DNA of 64,000 bases. Origin: Gloeophyllum trabeum ATCC 11539 (lineage: Eukaryota > Basidiomycota > Agaricomycetes > Gloeophyllales > Gloeophyllaceae). The DNA lies in NCBI RefSeq assembly GCF_000344685.1, contig NW_006920423.1:56502-120501 (forward strand). The letters are read 5' to 3'. Every line of letters begins with the position of its first letter. Positions within the stretch are counted from its first letter, which is position 1. The position numbers and the translations under genes were made by a program. Positions 12,631 through 24,315 of the stretch are shown here, piece after piece. The notes under the pieces were generated by a model. That model was not told the DNA's origin. It searched no databases and saw only the letters and a program-made list of their open reading frames with translations.

Positions 12631-12689
12631 GACAGGCTGTCCATTGTTCGTAACGTGGTTCAGCGTGACAGGCTTCTTTGCCGCAGGGT

Positions 12690-14600
12690 CGCCAGGAAGC
12701 CAGGCAATCGAACGGCGGCTGAGCCCAGTAATTACCGTGGATGGATCATGGACAAAGGGAGGAGGTGTGGGCGCCCAGGAAGTGCGTGCTGATGCGTGAA
12801 CTGTGGGCAACACAATCGACCAGAAATCACCAGGAAAGGGAATTTTGAAACCTACCACACAGACAGAAACTTCCGGCTTCCAGCCACGCAAGGTTGACTA
12901 CCACAGCCGCTCTTGTGCTCGATATGGTCCACAATGCTACCTCGAGGCATGCGAAAGATTTCTCTCCGGTGGCAGTGCCCGCGGTGTCCAGATGTACCAG
13001 CCACATTGACTTACTGCCACAACATGCCAAACGCAACCTTGTTCTCGATATGGTTGACGGGGACCGCACTACCCCAGAGCGCGACACCTACTCTCTGGAG
13101 GCTGGCCGACTGGTTCGCATTCAACAGCTTCGTGAACATACCGCTCAACATGAAATTTCCACGTGCCGAAAATGTGGCTGGACCGGTTGAACATGTAGCA
13201 ACGCACGCCCTTTCGCATGGAATAGTGGTTGGTGATACGGAGCTCTACCGTAAGTTGATACGTACCAGACTTTGAGGTCGGGCAACGCGACTGACGCATC
13301 CGTCAACACGTCTGAGCCACATTTGCGTCGAGCAGACTTCAATCAAATCCTTCGGTGCGGTATTGGATAGTACCTTTCACAGAAGCCAGAGAGGTAAGTC
13401 GACTGCAAGTGAGCACCACCAGGACCAGGAGGTCATGCGACAAGATTGATCTGAGAGTGACGCGCAGGACGAGTCCGTCGTGCGGTATGGACCCATGAGC
13501 ACACGGCTGCGTTTTTTGATGGAGACAGAGATCATAGCATCTACATTCACCGTGTGAGATGCCTCATCGTTATCGACACTACCTCGGATGCTACACTCCT
13601 CCTGTCCTGCTGGGAGCCCTCATTCGTCACTCAGCAGCTCCTCTTGCTTCTTCTGCTGCAACAATTACCGACATCGCAAGGCCTCGAGGGTGATCTTCGA
13701 GGAATGTGGCGACAGGGATCGATGATCCCCGTAGCCGTCTGCACGATGGGTAAGTGTGTTATCACAGTCGAGCGGACTAGTGCAAACCATTCTATGGGCA
13801 TCCAGTGGGGCGGAAGTTGCCCCACACACCTCAGCCTACCTGTCTACAAGCGCACGAGTACGCAATATTCCTGCAAGCTTTTACCGCGGGATCATCGGAA
13901 AGCGATGTAATCGAGCGTGGCCCAGCCCAGAAATTACCTTGGTTGGAATGCGGACAAAGAAATCCAAGGCAGGGTGAGCTGATGCAGGTTTCGCAATTGG
14001 GCAGAGACCTACCAAAGAGGCGGGAATTCCCGACCTCCAGCCACAACGACCTACACGTTCTGCCACCACACCGCGCCCTTGTGCTCCAAGAGGCTCGAGG
14101 CATGGAAATTTTTCTCTCCGCTGGAAGTGCACCCGACATCAAGATGTACCGGCAGACATGATCTACTGCCACACGACGGCCTTGTTCCCGGTATGGTCAA
14201 CCTCGGCCACGGGACTCACTCACCGCTGGAAGTGACAGATGGTCCTTTCTCTCGTAATTGCTACGCTTGCTTCTGTTGGAAAGACAATATAACACTGGAC
14301 CGCAGGACTTCAAGCTTCAAGCTTTAAGCTTGAACGCAGCTTGGGAGAATGTGGCTCGGGCAGTTGACAGGAGCGTACCACGCGTCAGTGTCGCCACAAG
14401 ACCTCTAGCTCTTGAGAATGTGCACTTGCAGTCGACTTGATTATCACATTGTCTCCGCTTGCTTCTGTGGAAGGAACAGTCCACCACCATACCGAAAGTC
14501 TTCAAGACAACGTGCCGAGATTGTGGCTCGACCGGTTGACGGGTGCGTCATGCGTTCGCTGTCGCGTCCATCGCTTCGCCGGATACCAGACCTTGTCCCT
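12690..14600. repeat. Field of diverged direct repeats upstream of the zinc-finger gene
   Basis: About 12690-13080 aligns with about 13890-14215. Shared landmarks include CCCAG(T/A)AATTACC followed by a CGGACAAAG-like word, TTGTGCTC, CGAGGCATG, TTTCTCTCCG and AGATGTACC. A second unit occurs three times, near 13145-13210, 14328-14395 and 14505-14570, each with a core resembling TGTGGCTCGACCGGTTGAC. No intact reading frame spans the repeats. They look like old tandem duplications of the 5' flank of the neighbouring gene, or of an unrelated element, now decayed. Confidence 0.5.
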
Positions 14601-15529
14601 ATTACGCTCGAGTTCCCTATCAAAACCACTACGCCATCCAGGAGGCCAGACGGAAGCCAATGACCTGAGCAATGTCTTTAATGCACAACGCAAGACTTTT
14701 GTCAAGATGGATGTCATGACCTTACTGAAATATATCTGCCAGGACTCCTGTTCGATACGAGCGCAACAAGCCCACGTCCGACTTTGGTCCGACTCCTCCA
14801 ACACTCGTCGCTGGTTTCACTAGTTCTTCGAGATTCCCACGCTTGTGTGGAGGATACTCATTCCGTATCCTCCCAATCTCACCGCGTCGACTTGCTACGT
14901 CTCCTCATGGATGATTGACGCCACGATGCGTCTTATTTATTCGACAAAAGCTACCCTGACCCGGCTTTCCCTTCTCGAGCCAGTTCTCTGTCGATTGGAA
15001 TCTCGTTCACTGGGCTATGGATGCGCTAGTATATCGTACCGATCATGATGGGGCCTGCTCTATGACATGCACCACTCCCGGTCGGCCCAGTAATCCGGAA
15101 CGTCCTCAAGACATCGACCCAGAGCTCGACGTTTTAGGTACCTAGCCCGACAACGTGAAAGGCCCCTTCTGGTGGTGAGCGACAGGCTTGTGGGTGCATG
15201 CTGCTGGCGGAATAGTTGGGTGCTTGGAAAGCGGATGGTGCTACGAGAAAATAGAAATCATGGTGAGTCTTCAGGAAGAGTGCAGTAGCTCGTCAGCGGG
15301 TCTCGCAAGGCTGAGCTGATGGCTTTCGGATACTCGACTATATCATCGTGCGTCTAACTGCTCCGTTCTCGCTTGCTCTCCTCTGCGCAGGACACGCGTC
15401 GGATCTGAGATCCAGCCTATATAGCTTGAAACTTCTACTCTGACCGCGAGGCCCCTGCTCCCTCCTCTATCGAGTGTGCAGAGGCCGCCCGATACAAGCC
15501 CGGTGGAGGTGTACAAGACGATGGGTCAC

Positions 15530-15838
15530 GTAAACCAGAATGGAGACGGAGAGAATATTGCCGAGAATTACCAATTTGAAGAGAAGAATCGAAACCGATA
15601 CGAGTGATCACCATCAAGGCGGGACAGGCACCTAGTGTAAAGCCCAGGGTGCATCTGGAGCCTGAGCACCTGCGTATGAAGATCCATCAGCATTAAAAGC
15701 AATGCGAGAGCCCTGGTGTTCATGGAGGTCGTAGGATATTATATTACTGGTTTCTCCAGAAGCCGCATCACGGACGTTGTCGAGGTAAGAGTGATATGCA
15801 TAGTATGACGGTGTAGCACTCGCTTGGGCAGATACTGT
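15530..15838 (-). pseudogene. 3'-end fragment of the array zinc-finger gene
   Basis: About 310 bp resembles 7990-8300 at DNA level. On the minus strand it encodes SYYAYHSYLDNVRD, then HEHQGSRIAF, then AQAPDAPWAL, matching SYYAHHSYLDDVRD, HERQRSRIAF and AQAPDAPWGL of the copy at 8080. The frame is broken near the end (APWALH then stop) and the similarity stops abruptly at about 15838. It is a dead partial copy that carries the gene terminus and 3' flank only. Confidence 0.72.
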
Positions 15839-17151
15839 GATTCAGTTGATAAGCATCCCAGCCGTCGACTGGTATAACTCACGGGAGGGATGATATAGCC
15901 GAGACGACAACATGCGGTATTCACGAACGACTCTGCCGGGCGACCGCGTTGATTTCGTGGCACAGGGCTCTGCCCAGAGTCACTGTCGCAAAGTGAAGGA
16001 CGGCTGCGACGGACACTGCGCTGGCCCAAGGCGCTACAGCCCGCTCGCAGCTCCACAGCCCGAACGATATCAGAGTCATACAATTGAAGTTGCCTGCGAG
16101 CGCTAGATCCAAAACGGCGGAAGCCTCGAAATGAGGCGGACACTGCCGTGCGCGATAATCAGATCTGTCGTTGAAGATGAACTCGCAAGACGCCGTCGAC
16201 AACACGTTCTTGAACCGACAAGTGCGACGAAGGGCGCAATGACGCCCATGGCTCGTAGAGGAGCGTCACATCGAGATCACCAGCGTACAAGACGCTAAAG
16301 GTCGGCGAATGAGGGCGCGAGAGCGCGGGACTGGCAAATCATGCTGGGCTAGATATACGGCGGAGTCAGTCAGATGGAACGCAGAGGCAGAGAGGCGACA
16401 ATCATGCGTAGGAAAAGATCAAATTACACTTGTTCCCATATACGCTGGGCTTCTCTCCCTTGAATAGTAGCGCACAACACGGTATCATATCGTACACCCC
16501 ATCCGACACGCACGCGGACTCGGTGTACCAACTCTGGGACACCAAATAAAGTGACCAGAATCGAGACTCCAGGAAAACACGTTTACGTCAACACCAGTAT
16601 TCCATTTATTCATCGGCATGATTACCTGAACGGTCTTGGTCTCGGCGGAGACGCGCAGACCAATAGATAGGCTGGAGAAGCTCGTGCACCAGCACGGGGC
16701 GGCGATGGGACCGCAGCGTCGAGATGTCGGGGTTGATGGTCGCGCGGCAGGGCGCACGGTCAATATATGTAGTCGCAGAGCGGAATGCGAGCGATGGCGC
16801 ATGGGATAACGGGCTCGTGTCTTCATAGAGTACAAGGTGCCGAAGTCGAGGGAGAGGCCTCGAGGAAGGTCGGTGCGGGAGTCTGGTCGTGCAAGGTGGA
16901 AAGGACTGATGCGGGCAGTGCGGGGCAGGGGACCGTTCGTCGGGGGTTGGCAGCGAAGCTCATGGGAGTGAGTACACGGCTAGGACTGAGCGGCAGGCAG
17001 CTTCAAGGCGAACTGCGAGGGAATGAAAGGCGAAGCCCACCTATAGCCGATAAATTAACAGCTAGGCGGGGTCCCATGGCGTATATTTGTGGTGATCCTG
17101 AAGCTGCAATGGTATGAGGATAAACCAATGCAGACACGAGCGCGACTCACC
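15839..17151. other. Intergenic region, no gene recognised
   Basis: No motif, domain or repeat was identified. Open frames here are short and overlap on both strands. Confidence 0.4.
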
Positions 17152-17893
17152 TCACTCGTCCCATTGCATCGCTGAAGGGACCCAGTATGCTTGCGGGCAG
17201 CTCTCGTCCTGTTCATCCAGCCAGCACAAACCTTCTCGGAGCAGCATATGCTCCAATGCCGCCCTGGCCCGCTCGACCGCCCGTCCCCTCTTCTCCACAA
17301 GCCCGTCCACCTCGACCGGTCCTCTGCAACGGCGATCACAACTATCTTGTCGTCGTCCAGCTCCTTGACGACGCTCCTTACCATCTTCCTTCCCCCGCCG
17401 ACGTCGACGTCGGACGACCTGGTAGCCCGCGCCGAGCGGCTCGAGAGTCTTATGCTCCTCGCGACGTCCTCCTATGTGACCTTCCCGCCGGGCCCGCACA
17501 GCCTGCTCACCAGGCGGATGAGTTCGGCGAGGTCGATGAGGCCGCCGTTGCGCTCGCGCGTGCTGACGCAGTCGACGATCTGCACGCCGAGCTCGTGCTG
17601 CCAGTCGTCGATGCCGGTGAGCTCGGCCCACCAGCCGCCCCTGCGCGGGCCCGCAAGCGGGTTGACGCCAATAGACGTGCACATTTGTTGGAAGGCGTGC
17701 CGGAAGGAGGGGTCCTTGGCGATCTTGTCGCGGTGGGTGGAGGCGAAGTGGGCGAGGGCCTGCGGAAGTGGGCGAGCTGGGACAGGAGGTTGGATATTTG
17801 TATTTGGGAGATTTCAGAGGAGACTTCGGCGAAGGAGCGCTGAGCCTGCTGCTGCCGTTCCGAGGCGGATATGCCGCCGCTGAATCGTTGCAT
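17152..17893 (-). pseudogene. SNF8: Degenerate ESCRT-II subunit SNF8/VPS22
   Basis: The functional protein is the EAP30/VPS22 subunit of the endosomal ESCRT-II complex, which sorts ubiquitinated membrane cargo. On the minus strand the family pattern runs in order but in changing frames: [107 protein letters not shown] and YWVPSAM. I count a 1-nt loss near 17760, an in-frame TAG at 17472-17474, a 1-nt loss near 17450, a net +7 insertion near 17400, and another shift near 17320. The usual N-terminal start (Met-Arg-Arg-Gly) is missing. So many lesions in 740 bp make a functional product implausible. Sequencing error could explain some 1-nt shifts but not the nonsense codon. Confidence 0.82.
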
Positions 17894-18289
17894 GGCGAGC
17901 GGGGACTTGGGAGGTGGACTTGGACGAGGAGAGCAGCCTCGAGATATTCTCACGCTCTGCGTCGCCTTGGACTCGAAAACCAAACTCGACTCGCGCTGCC
18001 GTGTATTCCGCGAGTCGGCTCGAATGCTAACCTTGGAGTGTTGAACGGAGTCAACGCAAACTATTGATCTTCGTCTCGGCCCTTCCGCTCCTGCGCCCCC
18101 GACTTTCCTTGCAGCAAAAACAGGCTCCGAGCAATGCAGCTTCACCGAGATATGCCCGGGCCCGCTCAAAACCAAGAGAGGAGACTAGGCGGGAGCAAAA
18201 GGTTGTCGATAAAAAATCACAAAGCGAGCACGCCGGTCCAGCACGGTGCGCAGCCCATTTATCTCTATCTGTCTACCGACGCTAATGAC

Positions 18290-20410
18290 GCCCGATGTCG
18301 CAGTCCCCCGCAGCGAGCTCGGCGTGCAGATGCTTTCGCGCGAGCTGCACTGCCAGATCTTCAAAAAAGGCATCTTTCCCCACCCCGGACCCTGCCTACG
18401 TCCGCATCGCGCGCGAACACCTCGCCCTCGACCCCGCCCAGGGCTCCGTTCTCCCGTCCCTCCCGCCGTGACGGGCAGCTCGAGCCACCAGTGCCCCGCG
18501 TGGATGAAGTACCGCAAGTCCCATGCGGAGGCGCGCCGCCTGCGCGACGAGATCTCGTGAAAGACGGTAACGGCGGCCTCTCGCATTTGCTGATGGGCGA
18601 CGAGGGCGAGGGGATGCGGAGCTCGGGACCTCTGGTAAGCGCTGGGAGGTCCTCACCTCGGCGAACGCGTTCGCGGACGTCGCGCATCTCCATTGCGGGA
18701 TCGAGATGGACAAGGAGGTCCGCAACGACTTTATGACGCCCACGACGTGGGAGAGTTTGGAGTACGTCCACGACCACCTGGCGTATTGCGTATTGCGCCA
18801 ACGACGTCGCTGTCACGCACGCGGTCTTCTCAAAGGTGCTCACCGAGTCCCTGGCGCGCTGTCTACACCCAGTTTTCTTTGCAGGTATTCTCCTATACGC
18901 TCGAGCTTCCTCACGGTCAACGAGTCCTGGAAAGAGTACCCTGAAAGCGCCGAGCGCAAGTACAAGGAGCTCGAGGATCACCAGGTCAAGAGCCGGCTCG
19001 TGCAGCTCGCGTAGGAGACCAAGACGCTCGCGGACGGCGAGCGCTGGAAAGACGACGTCTGGCTGAGCCAGCTGGACTGGACGCCAAATGTTGCGGGCAA
19101 GTCGAGAGGCGTTTTCCGCCGGAGGTGAGCGTCCGTGTTCAACAAGTCTCCTGCATCTCGCTGACGATTCGTAGATTTCGGACTCCGTGCCGAATGTGGG
19201 CGGTGAGGATAGTGCGCAGCCGCGTGCTCCTGGGCAGGACGTTTCTACGAAAGTGCCCGCTTGGTACCGCCGGATCCTGAAGGAGGGTCCCTGTCCTCGT
19301 CCGTCATCAACAGCACCCTCCCCCTCCTCCTGAAAGTACCCTCCGACGGCCACCCACTGCGCCGAGACAAAACTATCGGATGGCACCATGTGGCCGACGG
19401 CGATCAGGCCCGCCTGACCACGGGGTTTTCGAAAAAGGTCCTGACATCGCTCAACAGGGATCACGGCGCGCGCGCGTTTGGCGTGCCCCGAAAACTGGAC
19501 TCTGCGGATGATCGGCTGGCCCTGGCGATCTCGTTGTGTGAGAGGACGGGGAAAGTGAAGGCGCAGGTTCTGAGGCGATCTCGCGGGACGTAAGCATCTA
19601 CCGCGTCCGAGGACCCGTGGTTATCCCAGCTCGAGTGGAAGGCCGTAGACTTCAGGCAGGGAGACTCTTCTGGTCAACCGAAGCCCCTCCAAGAAGGTCA
19701 AGAAGGTCCCGGCTGCAAAGCCTACCCCAGTCTACTGGCCTGCGTTGTACTGGGGCTTGACCAAGCCAAAGAGAGACTTGCGCCCGGGCACGATCGACCT
19801 CTCGGTGCGCACCCGCATCGCGTTGCGCTTGCTCCGCCTTTCGTGGCTTGGCTGCCCGCTCTTCAACTCGCGGGAGCCCGGCTGGACGTTCCGCGTCCCC
19901 CGCGCCTCCGAGCTCAACTTTTACCAGCCCAACGACGAGCATCTCAAAGGGATTAGCGAGGGCGGCGGGTTTGTCTTTGAAAAGCTCCCGCACAAGGTCG
20001 GCGAAAATGTGAATGTCGGCAGCCGCTTGGGAAGATGAGGGACCGAAAAAATGGGGCATGATCTTGCCGCAGATGGTCACTATGGGCACTGGCGATCTGC
20101 ATTCCAAGACCGCGAGCGTCTTGGGGATCTCGCGCGATCAGGCGAAAGTGTTCGATTACTCGCGGATCTACGGGGCTGGCATGCGGCACGCGGTGCTGCT
20201 TCTTATGCAGACGAATGAGGGAATGCTGCCGGAGCAGGCACAAGCCCTCGCGGAGCGTATCTCTGCCCAGACCAAAGGGAAGAATACTCATCGGCAAGCT
20301 CTGTTTGGTCGGAAGTTCTGGTATGGCGGCACCGAGAGTTCCGTGTTCAACAAGCTCGAAGAGATCGCGCTGTCCGACTCAACCCGAACCCCCGCGCTAG
20401 GCTGCGGTAT
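18290..20410 (+). pseudogene. MIP1: Degenerate mitochondrial DNA polymerase gamma
   Basis: The parent enzyme is the family-A polymerase that replicates mitochondrial DNA. Recognisable blocks in order are GVQMLSRELHCQIF near 18325, SSHQCPAWMKYRKSH near 18480, HCGIEMDKEVRNDFMT near 18690, FLTVNESWKEY near 18910, DDVWLSQLDWTP near 19055, HPLRRDK near 19350, KKWGMILPQMVTMGT near 20045, DLHSKTASVLGISRDQAKVF with YGAGMRHAV (polymerase motif B) near 20095-20195, and KFWYGG with SSVFNKLE near 20310. They lie in different frames. Lesions include a 7-bp tandem duplication at 18781-18794, a TAG at 19012-19014 and two internal deletions. Sequence matching motif C (the HDE region) is absent. An apparent intron at about 19125-19173 is still present, so this is a DNA-level copy and not a retrocopy. 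Confidence 0.85.
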
Positions 20411-21777
20411 CACGCCTCCGCCAAAAGCCACACCTCTTCGCAGCAGCCGTCGCCTACCCCGTCTGTTGGTCCTTTGACTCGTCTTCATCACCTGCTACCA
20501 GCACTACCGCCATCTCACGTGGTTCTGCACCCGGTGCTCCTTACCTTGGTCTGGCACCCTTACCGCCTACTTTGTCTCGTAAGTTAAGGCTATTCTGTTT
20601 GCTGTATTGTGCCTCTGACATGTCATTGTCACTCAGAAGCGGGCTTAACCACGCCTTCGGATAGCCCGAACAAAAGTCGCGAACCCCTTCGTTGTGTGAC
20701 AGTTCTCGACGTACTACAAAAATCGAACATGCGCTGCACGCCTTCGTCGGCCGGTCTGGGTGGGAGAAGCACGCGAAGGGTGCTCCCGAGGTCGCTGCTG
20801 CTTCGTTTAACGCTCGGACCGGCGGCGACGAGGGCGCACGTCAGGCGGGGATAAAGAGAGTCGATTTCCTCGGCTCTCATGTTCTCTTTGCCGGACTTAC
20901 GCAGTTGACCAGGGCCGCTGGCCACTAGGACCTCCATCACCTCTCTGCCTCACCAAGCAGCTCATTTTGTCTCATTCCGCATCCCAGCTTTCCGGACTGT
21001 GCGCTGGCGGACGCTCTTTTTTCTTCCCTCGCTCACGAATGTTCGCGACTTCGATGGACGATATCTTGTATCGCTTTGCACACCCTACTTCTGTATCTCC
21101 TATGACTACTCTACCAGTACCCGACAGCTGGTCCTTGATCTCGCTCTATTATATGATATCCCCCCGCTCTGTACTGATTGCTCTGTGATTGATTGCTGTG
21201 GAGTCGTGCCGTTTGGAATGTTCTTGTTTATCCCGTTTCCATGTATGATAGAATAGAAGCAGCCTTTATTCTATGTAGCCTCTCGTGTACTGAAATGAAA
21301 CATATCTCACTGACAGCCACAAGCCACATCGGCGTAGGTGACGTTCTGTCGTGGACTCGTGGCTGTGCCCCTCGCGTGCTCGACGTCGCTGTGACAGTAG
21401 CCCAGATTCGTCCGTTTGACGATCCAAGTCTGTCTAGTATCGCTGCGTCAGTGGGGCTACAATGTAGTATCGACTTCGCCGCGGTATCTTATATGACACG
21501 AACACTGTTCTATACCCTTCAAATACAACAAGTATGGCAGTTATCCAAGGCCCAGATGGATCCCGGTGGCGGCTCTGAGAAGCCAGATACCCGTACCGAG
21601 CTGATTTTAGGTCATCTGGGTGGAGCACAGTTATCCAGACGCTCATGTGGCGCGCAGTACTCGACGAACGTGCGTTGAACATACTGATATAATAATGTCG
21701 TCCTTCCGGATGGAAGCTTCGCAAAAGATAGCTTCAGAACTTCGAGCTACGTCTCTCGGTGTACGGAACTTCAAGCG
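20411..21777. other. Intergenic region, one unassigned ORF
   Basis: Polymerase homology stops at about 20410. A 78-codon frame at 20692-20928 (+) contains VDFLGSHVLFAGL, but I cannot assign it and it may be chance. Nothing else was recognised up to the transporter start. Confidence 0.4.
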
Positions 21778-24315
21778 ATGTCTGCCCCGCAGGAACCTGC
21801 CCATACGGCGTCCGACTCGACGCTGCCACCAGCGACAAATCAGCACAGTCGGAGGTCAGGATTGTCAGCGTACGAACGGTCTGGAGAGGGCCGTCCACCA
21901 TGGATCTTGACTCGTACTGAGCTCAAGCTTCTCGGTATTGCGGGTGTACGTATTCCTGCCGTGCGCGGATCTACACGTCGTTAACATGAATCGTTTCCCT
22001 CGTGAAGGTTGGGTTCTTTCTAGACGGTAAGAAACCACCTGGCGTGTAGTTCTAGCCTATACTGACCACTCGCATCGCAGCCTACGATCTGTTCATTATC
22101 AACGTACGGTTCCTCTTCACAGCTGTACCGCCGCGAGCCTAACCTTCTCCATTAGCCCGTTGCAACCATGCTTCAATTCCGCCTGTACGGCGGCCATGCT
22201 CTTCCCGCAGGATTGCAAGGCTTCGTCAAGGCCGGCGCAAATATTGGCAGCGTGATCGGGCAGTTCACGTTCGGGTTCGCCGCCGATTATTATGGAAGAA
22301 AAGCAGTTTGTACGTGCACTTTGCATCACACTAATTCATCTCCGCTGACCGGCCATCCATCCTCAGACGGGAAAGAGCTGATGGTCATTATTTTCGCGAC
22401 TATATTCTGTATATCTGACCCGACTGATGACCTCTCCCCGTCTGGCGCCCTCATCTGGCTCGGTGTGTGGCGGATCGTGCTCGGAATCGGCGTGGGGGGC
22501 GATTACCCCATGTCCGCCTCTGTCTCAACTGACCGAGCGCGTCTGCGAAAGCGTGGAACGATGCTAGCTTACATCTTCTCTGCTCAGGTATGTTACTTCT
22601 CCTATGAAGTCACAACGGCCGCTGAGTAACTGCGTTAGGGATGGGGAAGTCTTGTTGGCAGTCTGGCCACGATCATAGTTCTTGCGTGTTACAAGGATGT
22701 CATGGATACAAAAGGAGAAGTCTCAAAAGTCGACGGAGGTGAGCTCTCCATTTGTCGCTCGCGATGACTTGTTTCTGATCATGTTTCGTTCATTATTCTC
22801 GCTGCGCGCGGAATGCAGTCTGGCGTATTATCATCGGTCTTTCGTTGATCCCGGCGTTCGGCACCCTCTACCAGCGACTGACCCTCCCCGAAGCCAAGCG
22901 TTTCGAAGCCGCGAAAAGTGACACAGTCGACGAAGAGAAGTTCAAAGAGCTCGAGGAGACCGGCGACGACCGCCTGAACGACAAGCAGGGAGTGAAGGGC
23001 GCCGCCGTCGGTGTCATTCACACCACCCGATCCGCGTCGTCCGGGGAGGATCTGGAGAACGGGCACGATGCGCGGGAGAGAGAAAGGAGTCTCGCGGCGG
23101 AGAAGAAGGACCATTGGCTAGGTGCGCCGTTGCGCTCTTGCTTAGTCTGCTCATAGATGCTCACTCATCTTTTTCGAGAGTTCTTTCGGTACTTCGGTCA
23201 GTGGAGGCACACCCGCATCTTAGTCGGGACTTCGCTATGCTGGTTCCTGCTCGATATCGCGTACGTCCCGTCCTTGTCCCCTACGCCGCTTGCATGCACT
23301 GATCTGCGCTCTCGCAGGTTCTACGGCATCAACCTCAACCAGAATGTTGTGCTCCAGCAAATTGGTTTCGACGGCAGCTCCGGATCAGACTGGGAACGTC
23401 TCTTTAAGATCGGCATTGGTAACCTCATCATAACCGCGTTAGGCTTTGTACCCGGTACGTGTCTGGCCGACGCTTTATTGTTGAGTACTATTTTGACCTG
23501 CTGAGATCGGCGCAGGATACTATGCGACTGTCTTCACCATCGAGATACTCGGACGGAAGTGGATACAGATCCAAGGTTTCCTCCTCGCAGCCCTATTCCG
23601 TGCGCACCGACGTTTCCCTTCCCGGTCACGTATACTGACTAGAGCATGGACTAGTTGGCATCATGGCGGGGATGTTCCACACGTTGAGTACCGCGGCTTT
23701 TATCGTATGTTTCGCATTCCTACAGGTGCATGCCCTCTCCTTTAATCAATGTATGGCGTGTACTGACGATGCACAGTTCTTCTTCAACTTCGGAGCAAAC
23801 ACGTACGTATCCCCAAGTGTCTATGCCTGTCCGCAATACTGATATCATTGATACCTGCCTTGTTTGCCAGAACAACATATGTAAGTCTGAATGTCCAGTG
23901 CTAGTGTTTTCACCTTCACGTTTCATCTTCAGTGCTATCCCGCTGAGGTCTTCCCTACCCGTTTCCGCGCCTCGGCGCATGGCATCTCCGCCGCGTCGGG
24001 GAAGGCGGGTGCCATTATCTCAGCGCTCGCCTTCAACTCTCTTGCAGAAGACATTGGTACCCCGGCTGTTCTCTGGAGTAAGTCCCTTCCCTACCTGTCC
24101 CGTTGTGACCCAGACTGATTGTGTCCCGTCCTCCATGCAGTATTCTTTGGCTGCTGCATTGCAGGAGCCTGTTAGTGCTTCCGAAGCCTTTGCCATTATC
24201 AACTCAGCTGATGCCTTCTTTCTCAGTTGCTACACTGTTGCTCCCGGAAGTGCGCGGGAGGGACCCCGATGTTGTCTATGCCGAGGAATTAAGGACAGGA
24301 CGCAGCCATGTCTGA
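21778..24315 (+). CDS. PHO84: Inorganic phosphate:H+ symporter (PHO84 type, MFS)
   Basis: This is a plasma-membrane phosphate transporter of the major facilitator superfamily, 553 residues. Sixteen exons fit in consistent phase: 21778-21945, 22008-22026, 22081-22103, 22156-22309, 22367-22587, 22639-22738, 22819-23121, 23179-23260, 23318-23454, 23516-23599, 23655-23725, 23777-23802, 23871-23880, 23933-24077, 24141-24170 and 24227-24315. Family landmarks are [12 protein letters not shown] in TM1, [13 protein letters not shown] after TM2-3, [13 protein letters not shown] in TM4, a long charged central loop rich in Glu and Lys, FYGINLNQN, and [19 protein letters not shown] with ASGKAGAI in the C-terminal half. 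The exon of 10 nt supplies the TTY of NTTTY. All junctions obey GT-AG and no lesion was seen, so the gene looks functional. Expression is probably phosphate-regulated, as known for the family. Confidence 0.95.

Noticed and set aside
17187..17883. Plus-strand ORFs of 218-230 codons over the SNF8 relic
   Set aside because: They are antisense to recognisable SNF8 sequence and have no domain of their own.
18361..19464. 367-codon minus-strand ORF
   Set aside because: It lies antisense to the MIP1 pseudogene blocks and matches no family. It is a codon-bias shadow.
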